DNA of 64,000 bases from JAAURS01 sp044923475 (lineage in GTDB: Bacteria; Cyanobacteriota; Cyanobacteriia; Thermosynechococcales; Thermosynechococcaceae): the NCBI RefSeq assembly GCF_044923475.1, contig NZ_CP137338.1, positions 2,728,001 through 2,792,000 of the forward strand, read 5' to 3'. Position numbers and translations under genes: made by a program. Shown here one piece after another: positions 52,409-59,794 of the stretch; the first letter of the stretch is position 1; each line of letters begins with the position of its first letter. Under the pieces are notes generated by a model. The model was not told where the DNA came from. It searched no databases and saw only the letters and a program-made list of their open reading frames with translations.

Positions 52409-52654
52409 CTAGGCGCGATCGTCGCCAATGCCAAGCTGGTACTTGCTCTGTTCCAATTCCGACCACAGCACCTTAATCAAAGCAAAACATTCTTCAGGGG
52501 GAATCTTGCCGCCCGTCTCTAGCGCTGAAATCATGCTGACGTGATGGGCAAATTCCTGGAGGTTAGCGTTGAAGACTAGATTTTTAGGCTTTACCTGACC
52601 GTAGTAGGTGCTTTTTGGGGAGATGAAGTTAGAGATAAGAGCGTTCTGTGCCAT
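52409..52654 (-). CDS. Small conserved cyanobacterial protein (DUF7219-like)
   Basis: An 81-residue soluble protein starting MAQNALISNFISPKSTYYGQ at ATG 52654, with GGGGGAAA upstream. It contains LVFNANLQEFAHHVSMISALETGGKIPPEECFALIKVLW, a block I remember from small cyanobacterial proteins of the DUF7219 group. Its function is unknown. A perfect palindrome CGTATTAATACG lies 75 bp upstream. It is followed by rpmB on the same strand after 212 bp. Confidence 0.6.
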   Translation of the reverse strand: MAQNALISNFISPKSTYYGQVKPKNLVFNANLQEFAHHVSMISALETGGKIPPEECFALIKVLWSELEQSKYQLGIGDDRA

Positions 52655-52963
52655 TGGTTTCCCCCTTTGTGACAATTGAGGTGAATTTCATTAATTTCAA
52701 TATAGAGCTGCATGGATGGAAGATGAATCGTATTAATACGGATCTCTAAAACTGTCTTTGAGACTCCTTTGTCATCAGACCCTAACTCAATTAACCTGCA
52801 TTATTCACGAGGTGTATGAGGAGTTGTAAGTTTCACCAAAATTAGAGCAATAGGATGAGATGAAAAGCAAAAGTAGGCAAAAAGCGGTACAAATCAGCTC
52901 AAAAAGGCTAAAAACACCTATATTTCCGACAAATAGAGACAAGAATCCTATGACGGGCTTGGC
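52655..52963. promoter_or_regulatory. AT-rich region with perfect 12-bp palindrome
   Basis: This 309-bp region upstream of the small DUF7219-like gene contains CGTATTAATACG at 52729-52740, a perfect palindrome that could be an operator. The rest is A-rich, with repeats of AAAAGC/AAAAGG near 52860-52920. The left end of the IS1380 remnant probably lies around 52930-52964, where CCTATGAC resembles an insertion-sequence end. No ORF is seen. Confidence 0.4.
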
Positions 52964-53553
52964 CTACTCAAATTTGAGGGACTGGGACTGGGATAAGTTC
53001 CGAGAAATTTGATGCATCTCCTTGGCATAAGGGCAAAACGCAGCCAACTCCACCAGAATCCGTCGGGTAGAAACCGTTACCTTGGCAGCTCCTTTAATGA
53101 GCAACAACCGTAGGCGTTCCACCTGAGCCGTTGCCAGTTGTGTTCCATGGGCCGCTTGGCGAATTGCAAGCATCAAAATGTAAGCAGTTTGAGCCAAGAG
53201 CAGACGAAACTGATTGGCAATAAAGGTGCTGCAACTGAGACGATCTGCTTTGATGCCGAGTTTGAGTTCTTTAATGCGATGCTCGCTGTCGCCGCCGCGT
53301 TGAACGTAGAAGTGGTCGTACAATTCTTGGGACGGTTGCTCCAGATTGGTCACCACAAATCGAGGATTGGGGCCTTTGTCGAGCCATTCTGCCTTCATGA
53401 CTAATCGTCTGGGTTCATCCCATGTCCGTGCCGCATAATAGACATCGTCAAACAAGCGAGCCTTTGGCTGGGTTTGGATGTGTTGCAATCTTGCACGTTC
53501 GAGCAAATCGGCAATTTTACGATCCAATACCGCATTGCGGATAAGCGCAGCAC
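52964..53553 (-). pseudogene. IS1380-family transposase, C-terminal remnant
   Basis: About 195 residues of an IS1380-type transposase survive, from RNAVLDRKIADLLERAR to the stop at 52964. Family blocks include RLFDDVYYAARTWDEPRRLVMKAEW, NPRFVVTNL, HRIKELKLGIKADRLSCSTFIANQFRLLL and RRILVELAAFCPY. An intact gene would have about 430-460 residues, so the N-terminal half with two catalytic aspartates is missing. The upstream end joins an IS5-family remnant near 53553. Confidence 0.8.
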
Positions 53554-54157
53554 GTTACCATGCATCCAAATCTTGGCTCCTTTGCGCGGTGGAATGATGG
53601 CTTTTGCCCCTCGCTGTTGAATGTCTTCATAGCAAGTTCGGGTGTCATAGGCACCATCGGCTGAGACTGGTTCAATCTCGTCTTCAATTTGCTCGAGCAG
53701 CATTGGCAGAACTTCACAGTCTGCGGTGTTATTGCCACTGGCGACCACCGCTAAAATTTCTCCGGTGGCTTCATCCAGGGCTAAATGCAATTTGCGCCAA
53801 GTGCGACGTTTGCTCACCCCATGCTGTCGGGTTTTCCATTCTCCTTCCCCATAAACTTTAACCCCTGTCGAATCAATCACTACATGACGGGGCGGAAGGT
53901 GGCCGGAGGAAGCTTCCCCCGGCACACTTCCTTCTTTAGCGCTCAGATGCACGGGGATGTCAATCTCTAAGGTTTTCATCCGTCGAGACAGCGTGCTGTG
54001 GTCGGGCACGGCTAAGGTAATGTGCATCAGTTGGAAGACCGATTCGATGAAGCCTTCGACTTGACGTCCGGCCCACCGATAAATGGATTTGAGGGTTACC
54101 ATGACTTCAATGGCCGTAATACTCAGACCAGTTGCGGATGCGGTATTGCGTTTTCAT
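53554..54157 (-). pseudogene. IS5-family transposase, internally deleted and truncated
   Basis: The gene would begin at ATG 54157 with MKTQYRIRNWSEY. The frame then breaks: the next bases correspond to the IEVMVTLKSIYRWAGRQVEGF block, which suggests loss of roughly 100 bp. The rest reads well: VIDSTGVKVYGEGEW (first D), HLALDEATGEILA, SADGAYDTR (second D) and PPRKGAKIWMHGN. It ends where IS1380 sequence begins, so the catalytic glutamate and C-terminus are gone. Both defects mean it is dead. Confidence 0.8.
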
Positions 54158-54241
54158 GAACCTGGGTTTGGGTTTGGCGATTCAAACCTATCATGATTTC
54201 TCCCGCCCGCAACTCCCTATTCATGCAACAAAGCCGTTGCC

Positions 54242-54494
54242 ATTCACAAAGTAGCCAAAATCTCGTCCGGGCAGTACGATACTTTCAGTCTAAGTTGCCT
54301 TATGTATCGCATCTATAAATATTTGGGCCGATGGACGGCACACATGGGTAAGCGATTTTTACTAGCCACCGCTCAATTTGAGGTCGTTATTCCTAGTTCA
54401 AAAAGCTAGCCTTTGTTAAAACGGAAGCACATGCGGACGGCTTGGTGCGGAGCGATCGCCTTTCAGTAGTGAAACCTTTGCAAAGGCGATCGCC
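54242..54494. repeat. Long direct repeat, copy 1
   Basis: About 250 bp starting TTCACAAAGTAGCCAAAATC that recurs at 56129-56388 in the same orientation with about 85 percent identity by eye. Shared blocks include GATACTTTCAGTCTAAGTTG, TATTTGGGCCGATGG, GGTAAGCGATTTTTACTAGC and CACCGCTCAATTTGAGG. The last 75 bp (GGAGCGATCGCC...GGCGATCGCC) also recur near 57136-57204. There is no ORF. The two copies flank the HicB-like and EEP-fold genes. Confidence 0.8.
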
Positions 54495-54592
54495 CTTCTT
54501 TACGGACAGGCGATCTCGCAAAATTGTGGCGATCGATTCTGATGATAAAGTTGAGACACTTCGGAGTTTTTACGCCTAACAGGAAAACTGCC

Positions 54593-54838
54593 ATGAGTAT
54601 TGTTCAAGTTCAAATTCCCGATTCGCTACACAAAAGTCTGTCCGATCTTGCTATTCGTGACGGAATTTCTATCGATCAGTTTATATCTACTGCTATTGCA
54701 GAAAAAATCTCTGCTTTAATGACAGAAAATTATCTTAGCGATCGGGCTAAAAGAGGCGATCGAGCAAAGTATGAAGCAATCTTAGCAAAAGTTCCTGATG
54801 TGGAGCCAGAAGAATATGACAGGATACCGAATGTCTAA
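54593..54838 (+). CDS. HicB-family (ribbon-helix-helix type) antitoxin-like protein
   Basis: An 81-residue protein beginning MSIVQVQIPDSLHKSLSDLA, with DGISIDQFISTAIAEKISALM following: the strand-helix-helix pattern of RHH/HicB-like DNA-binding antitoxins. The C-terminus YLSDRAKRGDRAKYEAILAKVPDVEPEEYD is typical of the cyanobacterial subgroup. I chose ATG 54593; the longer frame upstream does not resemble the family. No toxin gene is adjacent on either side, so it is either orphaned or works with a distant partner. Confidence 0.75.
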   Translation: MSIVQVQIPDSLHKSLSDLAIRDGISIDQFISTAIAEKISALMTENYLSDRAKRGDRAKYEAILAKVPDVEPEEYDRIPNV

Positions 54839-55016
54839 CCAGCTTGTTGCACGTCGACCGTGTTGAGTTTCTTCATTAAGTCCGAAAATTTGCTGGCGGC
54901 GGGTGAACGACGGGAACGTTCCTAGCTCAAAAGGCTAGCCTCAAGTATCTAGGGATTGGGAGATCGTAAGGGCTTGGGTGATGCAACCGAAGATTGCGAT
55001 CGCAGACGAGCTTTTT

Positions 55017-56003
55017 TCACACTCTAATTTTGCCGATCAGAGCACGATGATCTGATACTCCTGAAGGCCCCGCAATAACCCAATCGACCTGAATATCTTT
55101 ACTCAGGAAAATATGGTCGATTGGGATTTTGATGAACTGAAACAGCCAATGGGTGGAGGCAAAAACTTTTGTATGGGTTCCATAGTACCAGGTTGGATGA
55201 AGTCCATGCCCTAGAGAAGCACTATATAAACCCGAACGTTGAACAAATTCATGCAAATAAAACGACCATGAGGTTGTGTTAAAGTCACCCATAACGATCG
55301 TAGAAGATGACTGTTGTTTCGCGTAATCTGCGAGCGATCGCAGCACCTGATTGCGACGGTTGAAGTGGTCGATGGTTTGCGGTGCGGGAGGACGCAGGAC
55401 GATTACCTGAACGGGTCTGCCTTGAATATCCAGCGTTGCGAAAAGACTTTGGTGCAGAGAATTTAGGTTATCCGTTCTGGCTTCAATCATTCTGTAGCGG
55501 CTGAATAAGCTGAGATTTCCCCCTGTCGATCGATAGTAATGGGGATAAATATCTCGAACGCGCTTCCACAAATCAGTAGCTTGCTCCTTATAAGGTTCCA
55601 CTAATCCAAAGATGTCGGCTGGGTTCGCTCTGACTAATTGTTCGACAGCTAATGTATTCCAGAGTTGATAGTTCACGTTATAAGTCATGACGGTTACTGG
55701 AATACGACTGGATTGGGGCTGGCCGAAGTTGGGCCTATACCAGCCTAAAATGGATTGAGCGTAGAAAATTAGAGCGATTGAGAGAACACCTAGTAACCTT
55801 CGCTTTCGTCGTAAGGATTTAACTGAAAGGAGAATGCTGAACAACAGTAGGGTTGCGCCAGCAAACCATAAGTAGGCAGTTCCTAGAATCTCGAAGAACC
55901 AAAATTTGTACCACCAAGCAGTCGATAAGCTTAATCCCAGTAGTAGAACTGTGGTTAACCAGAGAATAATACCCAAAAGATTCGTGTAGCTAAATTTCTG
56001 CAT
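55017..56003 (-). CDS. Membrane-anchored endonuclease/exonuclease/phosphatase-family protein
   Basis: A 328-residue protein with three hydrophobic segments in the first 90 residues (LLGIILWLTTVLLLGLSLS, ILGTAYLWFAGATLLLF, LLGVLSIALIFYAQ). An EEP-fold domain follows: MTYNVNYQL, FGLVEPY, VMGDFNTTSWS and a final GVSDHRALIG with the catalytic D-H pair. Active-site Asn, Glu, Asp and His positions look complete. Relatives are annotated as membrane EEP proteins with unknown phosphodiester substrates. ATG 56003 (MQKFSYTN) is preferred to 56036. The gene lies between two long direct repeats. Confidence 0.85.
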   Translation of the reverse strand: MQKFSYTNLLGIILWLTTVLLLGLSLSTAWWYKFWFFEILGTAYLWFAGATLLLFSILLSVKSLRRKRRLLGVLSIALIFYAQSILGWYRPNFGQPQSSRIPVTVMTYNVNYQLWNTLAVEQLVRANPADIFGLVEPYKEQATDLWKRVRDIYPHYYRSTGGNLSLFSRYRMIEARTDNLNSLHQSLFATLDIQGRPVQVIVLRPPAPQTIDHFNRRNQVLRSLADYAKQQSSSTIVMGDFNTTSWSFYLHEFVQRSGLYSASLGHGLHPTWYYGTHTKVFASTHWLFQFIKIPIDHIFLSKDIQVDWVIAGPSGVSDHRALIGKIRV

Positions 56004-56128
56004 GTATAAATCGGAGAATAGGGATGCCGCACTCACGGAATAAAATGTGCCTTAATGAGGGGAAAGCATCAGCGTAATACGGAAAGACTTTTGCGATCCA
56101 CCCGATTTGGGTTTATGGGTTGGTCGCC

Positions 56129-56388
56129 CTTCACAAAGTAGCCAAAATCTCGGCCAGGCGGTACGATACTTTCAGTCTAAGTTGCTTTATGTATCGTGTC
56201 TAATACATATTTGGGCCGATGGATGGCACACACGGGTAAGCGATTTTTACTAGCCACCGCTCAATTTGAGGCCGTTATTTCTAGCTCAAAAAGCTAGCCT
56301 TCATCAAAATGAGAGAACGTGCGGACTTTTGTTGCGGAGCGATCGCCCTACCAGTCATGGAGCCTTTGCAACTACGATTGATCGCTTT
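56129..56388. repeat. Long direct repeat, copy 2
   Basis: Second copy of the repeat at 54242-54494, in the same orientation. It keeps the CACAAAGTAGCCAAAATCTC start and the GGAGCGATCGCC end module but has diverged after CCTTTGCAA. A shorter echo, CCTAGCTCAAAAGGCTAGCC, is at about 54913-54932. The region 56004-56517 is otherwise free of genes. It ends at the toxin-antitoxin promoter. Confidence 0.75.
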
Positions 56389-56450
56389 TTTGACGTTTTT
56401 TAACTAAATAAAGATAATCATGGCAGAATTTTGGAAACTGACCAGAGGTC

Positions 56451-56497
56451 GATGATTCATTATGCCAAATTTCAAAGTATAATGAATGTGGATCATC
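56451..56497 (+). promoter_or_regulatory. Promoter/operator of the toxin-antitoxin pair
   Basis: TCATTAT (56457-56463) and ATAATGA (56479-56485) are exact inverses, and outer GATGAT and ATCATC extend the symmetry. The right arm overlaps TATAAT at 56478-56483, a perfect -10, 35 bp before the antitoxin start. An inverted repeat on a -10 box is the usual layout for antitoxin autorepression. Confidence 0.6.
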
Positions 56498-56517
56498 AAC
56501 CACATCCCTAAGTAGTT

Positions 56518-56748
56518 ATGACACTTGAAAATCTTGAAGCTGAACTCCTTTCACTTCCTAGGAACTCTCAAGCAACCCTACTGTCTCGGCTTTTGGGACA
56601 CTTAGGACAAAGCAATGAAATCGATCGAGAAGTCGCTGCTGTCTGGATTGAAGAGGCTGCACAGCGCGATCAGGCAATGGATGACGGACAAGTTGCTGGA
56701 GTTCCTGCTGAACGAGTGTTCCAACGAATTCGCACGTCCTTACAATGA
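56518..56748 (+). CDS. Addiction-module antitoxin (unstable antitoxin family)
   Basis: A 76-residue antitoxin of the Pfam Unstab_antitox type. LLSLPRNSQATLLSRLLGHL at the start and EVAAVWIEEAAQRDQAMDDGQVAGVPAERVFQRIR at the end follow the family pattern (AWxxEaxRRxxxxxxGxxxxxPxxxV). Its last four bases overlap the toxin start (ATGA), the normal arrangement. It should neutralise the ParE/RelE-like toxin by wrapping it. An operator-like inverted repeat precedes it. Confidence 0.88.
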   Translation: MTLENLEAELLSLPRNSQATLLSRLLGHLGQSNEIDREVAAVWIEEAAQRDQAMDDGQVAGVPAERVFQRIRTSLQ

Positions 56749-57047
56749 GAACCGTTGTCTTTCATCCGCTGGCAGAACAAGAGTTAATTGATGCAGTAGC
56801 TTATTACGAAGAACAAAGACTTGGGTTGGGGTTAGAGTATCTAGAAGAAATAGAAAATGCAGTAAATTTTCTCGCCAGATATCCTGAAGCTGGCCCCAAG
56901 GTACGAGGCTTTGTTCACCGCCTAACATTACCCAAGTTTCCATACTCTTTGCTGTACCGTATGGTAGAAGATGAAAAACTTCGTATCTTGGCAGTAGCGC
57001 ATCATAAACGTAAACCTCAACACTGGATTGAACGAGATCGGTCATAA
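56745..57047 (+). CDS. RelE/ParE-family toxin
   Basis: A 100-residue toxin with the RelE/ParE fold: MRTVVFHPLAEQELIDAVAYYEEQRLGLG, EIENAVNFLARYPEAGP, and the core strand FPYSLLYRMVEDEKLRILAVAHHKRKPQHW. The arginine in VRGF and the histidine-basic end are typical of this group. It is translationally coupled to the antitoxin. Whether it blocks gyrase (ParE) or cleaves mRNA (RelE) cannot be told from sequence. Confidence 0.88.
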   Translation: MRTVVFHPLAEQELIDAVAYYEEQRLGLGLEYLEEIENAVNFLARYPEAGPKVRGFVHRLTLPKFPYSLLYRMVEDEKLRILAVAHHKRKPQHWIERDRS

Positions 57048-57135
57048 AGCCTTTGCAAATTCGATATCTTTAGTTGTTATTAACAGATGAATGACTCTCC
57101 GCAAAGCTACTCAGATCTGTGATTCAGTCAAAATA

Positions 57136-57204
57136 CGGACTCTTGGTGCAGAGCGATCGCCCTTTAGTGGTAGAGCATTTGCAAGGCGATCGCCCTCCTT
57201 TTAA
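57136..57204. repeat. Short GCGATCGCC repeat module, third copy
   Basis: CGGACTCTTGGTGCAGAGCG followed by ATCGCCCTTTAGTGGTAGAG and TTTGCAAGGCGATCGCC. The same module ends the long repeats at about 54436-54494 and 56329-56388. GAGCGATCGCC and GGCGATCGCC bracket each copy. It sits 31 bp upstream of the next gene. Confidence 0.6.
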
Positions 57205-57234
57205 TTAGCGTAAAAGTATTGAAAAAGAAAGCTT

Positions 57235-57582
57235 ATGACTCAACCTCCGTTACCCCAACCGCAGCTAGAGCCAACTGGCATTACATTCGAGCAGTACGAT
57301 GCGTATACTCCCGAAAAGCTAGAGCTATGGGATGGTTTCTACGACTATGGCGGGCAAGACCGGAAAGGGTTTCATCTTGCTGTATTGACCAATATGGGTT
57401 TGCGAGCAGCCGTCCGCGAAGTCCCGCTTTCGCTCTGGCTAGAGGCGATCCAAGAAGTTGCTTTACAAAATCCTAAGCTTGACTTCAATGATGAGACGGG
57501 ATCAGCCATGCTCAATCGATTGAACCGAGGTTTAGAAGATTTGAATGCTGTTGCGCAATACTTATCGGAATCAGGCGAATAG
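57235..57582 (+). CDS. Hypothetical protein, possibly Uma2-related
   Basis: A 115-residue protein. The segment GITFEQYDAYTPEKLELWDGFYDYGG resembles the N-terminus of some cyanobacterial Uma2/DUF820-type proteins, but the PD-(D/E)XK core is missing. LAVLTNMGLRAAVREVPLSLWLEAIQE is helical and conserved-looking. It could be a truncated nuclease or a separate small family. ATG 57235 lies after the AAAGAAAGC leader and a repeat module. Confidence 0.55.
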   Translation: MTQPPLPQPQLEPTGITFEQYDAYTPEKLELWDGFYDYGGQDRKGFHLAVLTNMGLRAAVREVPLSLWLEAIQEVALQNPKLDFNDETGSAMLNRLNRGLEDLNAVAQYLSESGE

Positions 57583-57703
57583 CGATCGCTGAGGGGCCGC
57601 CTTATCGAAGCACCTCCATACCCTGACAAAATATTTTCTAGTCGGAGAATAGAAAAACCAACGTCCGCTTGACAGGAGAATCGAACACACTTTATATTAT
57701 TTT

Positions 57704-57719
57704 ATAACAAACGTTCGAT
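57704..57719 (+). promoter_or_regulatory. Operator-like motif upstream of the TetR gene
   Basis: ATAACAAACGTTCGAT. The core CAAACGTTCG differs by one base from the perfect palindrome CGAACGTTCG. Fourteen of 16 bases match the motif upstream of the DUF4336 gene at 59760-59775. The surroundings are AT-rich (TTTATATTATTTTATAAC), consistent with a promoter. It lies 119 bp before the tetR start. Confidence 0.6.
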
Positions 57720-57837
57720 ATCTTATTTTGTCTAAGGGAGCTGTTTGATATGCGCAGAAAATTAAAGGGCGATCGCCCTGTGTCTATCCAACCGTGGCAG
57801 AATGCGGTTGATACGATTCTTCTACAACGCCAAGTAA

Positions 57838-58410
57838 ATGCCCAAAATTGTTGACCGCGATCGGTACCGCAAAGAACTGCTTGGTAAAAGCTTTCATCTG
57901 TTTGCACAGCAGGGATACGCCGCGATCGCGATGCGTCAACTTGCTGAAGGATTGGGGGTTTCGACGGGAACCTTGTATCACTATTTCCCTAGCAAACAGG
58001 CCATCTTCGAACAGATGATGTTGGAGCGGATCGAGCATAGCCTTCGTACATTTGACGCCGATCTCACACACCTCCCCAGCCTCAAAGCCAAAATCGTCGC
58101 TGTCTTTCAATTCTTCCAGCGTGAAGAAAAGGAAGCCATGGACGAACTTCTTCTCTGTGTCGAATTCTATCAACATCAACAACGCGAGGGTCAAACCAAC
58201 AGCATCATTCAACAGTTCTACCAGCGCCTCAAACCCGAAGCAATGCAACTGTTAGGCATCCAAGATGAAACGCTGCTGCAATTCTTATTTAGCATCATCG
58301 ATGGCTTACTTTTGGCCCACATCTACGGCGCAACCATCGACTGGATGGCCCAGGCCGAACTCATCAGCGCCACGATCGAAAGCTATCTTCCGCGATCCGA
58401 AACCCGTTAA
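57838..58410 (+). CDS. TetR-family transcriptional regulator
   Basis: A 190-residue repressor. The N-terminal helix-turn-helix is KSFHLFAQQGYAAIAMRQLAEGLGVSTGTLYHYFPSKQAIFEQMM. The C-terminal ligand-binding helices have no family signature I recognise. It precedes the exporter genes by 23 bp and probably represses itself and them. Palindrome-like sites at 57704 and 59760 are candidate operators. The inducer is unknown. Confidence 0.9.
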   Translation: MPKIVDRDRYRKELLGKSFHLFAQQGYAAIAMRQLAEGLGVSTGTLYHYFPSKQAIFEQMMLERIEHSLRTFDADLTHLPSLKAKIVAVFQFFQREEKEAMDELLLCVEFYQHQQREGQTNSIIQQFYQRLKPEAMQLLGIQDETLLQFLFSIIDGLLLAHIYGATIDWMAQAELISATIESYLPRSETR

Positions 58411-58433
58411 GCCATTTGTCGCTTTAAGTGCCG

Positions 58434-59756
58434 ATGAAACTACCGTATCCTATCCTTAAAAATCCCTGGCTTCTGGGCGCTGCGGTCGGCGCGATCGCCC
58501 TCACGGGCAGTACTGCTTTCTATTCGCTTTCTTTCCGTCCCACGCAGTCCGCTAGTCCAGAATTGGCTTCCCCTCCTCCGAGCAGAATCTCAGCCCTCGG
58601 TCGCCTGGAACCGGAAGCGGAAATCCTCCAACTCGCACCTCCCAGTTCCCTCGAAAACGATCGCCTGCTGGAACTGCGGGTCAAAGATGGCGATACTGTC
58701 AAAGCTGGTGAGATTGTAGCGGTGCTGGATTCCCGCGATCGCCTTCAGGATGAACTCCAGCAAGCCCAAGCACAAGTTGCGATCGCCCAAGCCAAGCTCG
58801 CTCAAGTCAGAGCGGGGGCTAAAGCCGGAGAAATTTCGGCGCAGGCATCCCAGGTCGAACGCCTCCAGTCCCAACGCCAAGGCGATCTGATGGCGCAACG
58901 CGCAGCGATCGCAAAACTCAAAGCCCAATTGCAGGGCGATCGCAATGCCCAACAGGCGACCCTCAAACGCTTGACCGCCGAACTTCGCAATGCCCAAGTG
59001 GAATACGATCGCTACCGGAAACTTCAGGCAGCAGGGGCGATCGCTCTATCGTCCCTAGATAGCAAACGCTTGGCGGTCGATACGCTCCAAGAGCAAGTCA
59101 ACGAGGCCCGAGCCATCCTTACGCGAACCGATACCACCGCCGACCGCCAATTGAGCGAACTTCAAGCCATCCTCGCCCGCACGGCGAACACCGGAAGTAG
59201 CGAGATTGACGAAGCCAAAGCGAATCTGGATCGGGTTGCCGAAGTGCGTCCCGTCGATATCCAAGCAGCTCAAGCCGAATTGGTGAACGCCAAAGCTGCC
59301 CTCAAACGCGCTCAGACCGCCCTCGAAAAGTCCTACATCCGTGCCCCGATCGCTGGGCAGGTGTTGCGGATCCGTACCCGTGCGGGGGAAAAGCCTTCGG
59401 ACGATGGCATCATCGACCTCGCTCAGACCAAACAAATGATCGTCATCGCGGAGGTTTATCAAACCGATATCGCGAAGGTAAAACCGGGACAGACGGTGAC
59501 AGTTACAGGACAGGCATTTTCTGGCGAATTGCAAGGCAAGGTTTACCGGATCGGTCAGCAAGTCAATCCCCAGACGATTTATAACAACCAACCAGGTGAA
59601 AACCTAGATCGGCGCATCATTGAAGTGAAAGTCCAGCTCGATCCAACATCGCGCCAGAAAGTCGCCGGATTGACCTACCTCCAGGTGCAAACCATAATTC
59701 AACTCGATCCCAAAACCCAACTCGATCCCAAAACCGCAATTTCTCGTTTGAAGTAA
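58434..59756 (+). CDS. devB: DevB-type membrane-fusion protein (HlyD family)
   Basis: A 440-residue periplasmic adaptor. An N-terminal membrane anchor (LLGAAVGAIALTGSTAFYSL) is followed by a lipoyl-like region (ISALGRLEPEAEILQLA, LLELRVKDGDTVKAGEIVAVLD). A long coiled coil covers residues about 100-260, and the second lipoyl half has ALEKSYIRAPIAGQVLRIRTRAGEKP. The C-terminal beta domain has MIVIAEVYQTDIAKVKPGQTVTVTG. DevB-type adaptors link the DevCA ABC transporter to a TolC-like channel to export glycolipids or other compounds. ATG 58434 is preferred to 58428. The last codons contain a QLDPKTQLDPKT repeat. Confidence 0.9.
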   Translation: MKLPYPILKNPWLLGAAVGAIALTGSTAFYSLSFRPTQSASPELASPPPSRISALGRLEPEAEILQLAPPSSLENDRLLELRVKDGDTVKAGEIVAVLDSRDRLQDELQQAQAQVAIAQAKLAQVRAGAKAGEISAQASQVERLQSQRQGDLMAQRAAIAKLKAQLQGDRNAQQATLKRLTAELRNAQVEYDRYRKLQAAGAIALSSLDSKRLAVDTLQEQVNEARAILTRTDTTADRQLSELQAILARTANTGSSEIDEAKANLDRVAEVRPVDIQAAQAELVNAKAALKRAQTALEKSYIRAPIAGQVLRIRTRAGEKPSDDGIIDLAQTKQMIVIAEVYQTDIAKVKPGQTVTVTGQAFSGELQGKVYRIGQQVNPQTIYNNQPGENLDRRIIEVKVQLDPTSRQKVAGLTYLQVQTIIQLDPKTQLDPKTAISRLK

Positions 59757-59759
59757 AGC

Positions 59760-59775
59760 ATAACGAACATTCGAT
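59760..59775 (+). promoter_or_regulatory. Operator-like motif upstream of the DUF4336 gene
   Basis: ATAACGAACATTCGAT, four bases after the devB stop and 20 bases before the DUF4336 start. The core CGAACATTCG is one base from a perfect palindrome. It matches the motif upstream of tetR at 14 of 16 bases. Confidence 0.6.
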
Positions 59776-59794
59776 TAAAATTAGGAGACCCGCC

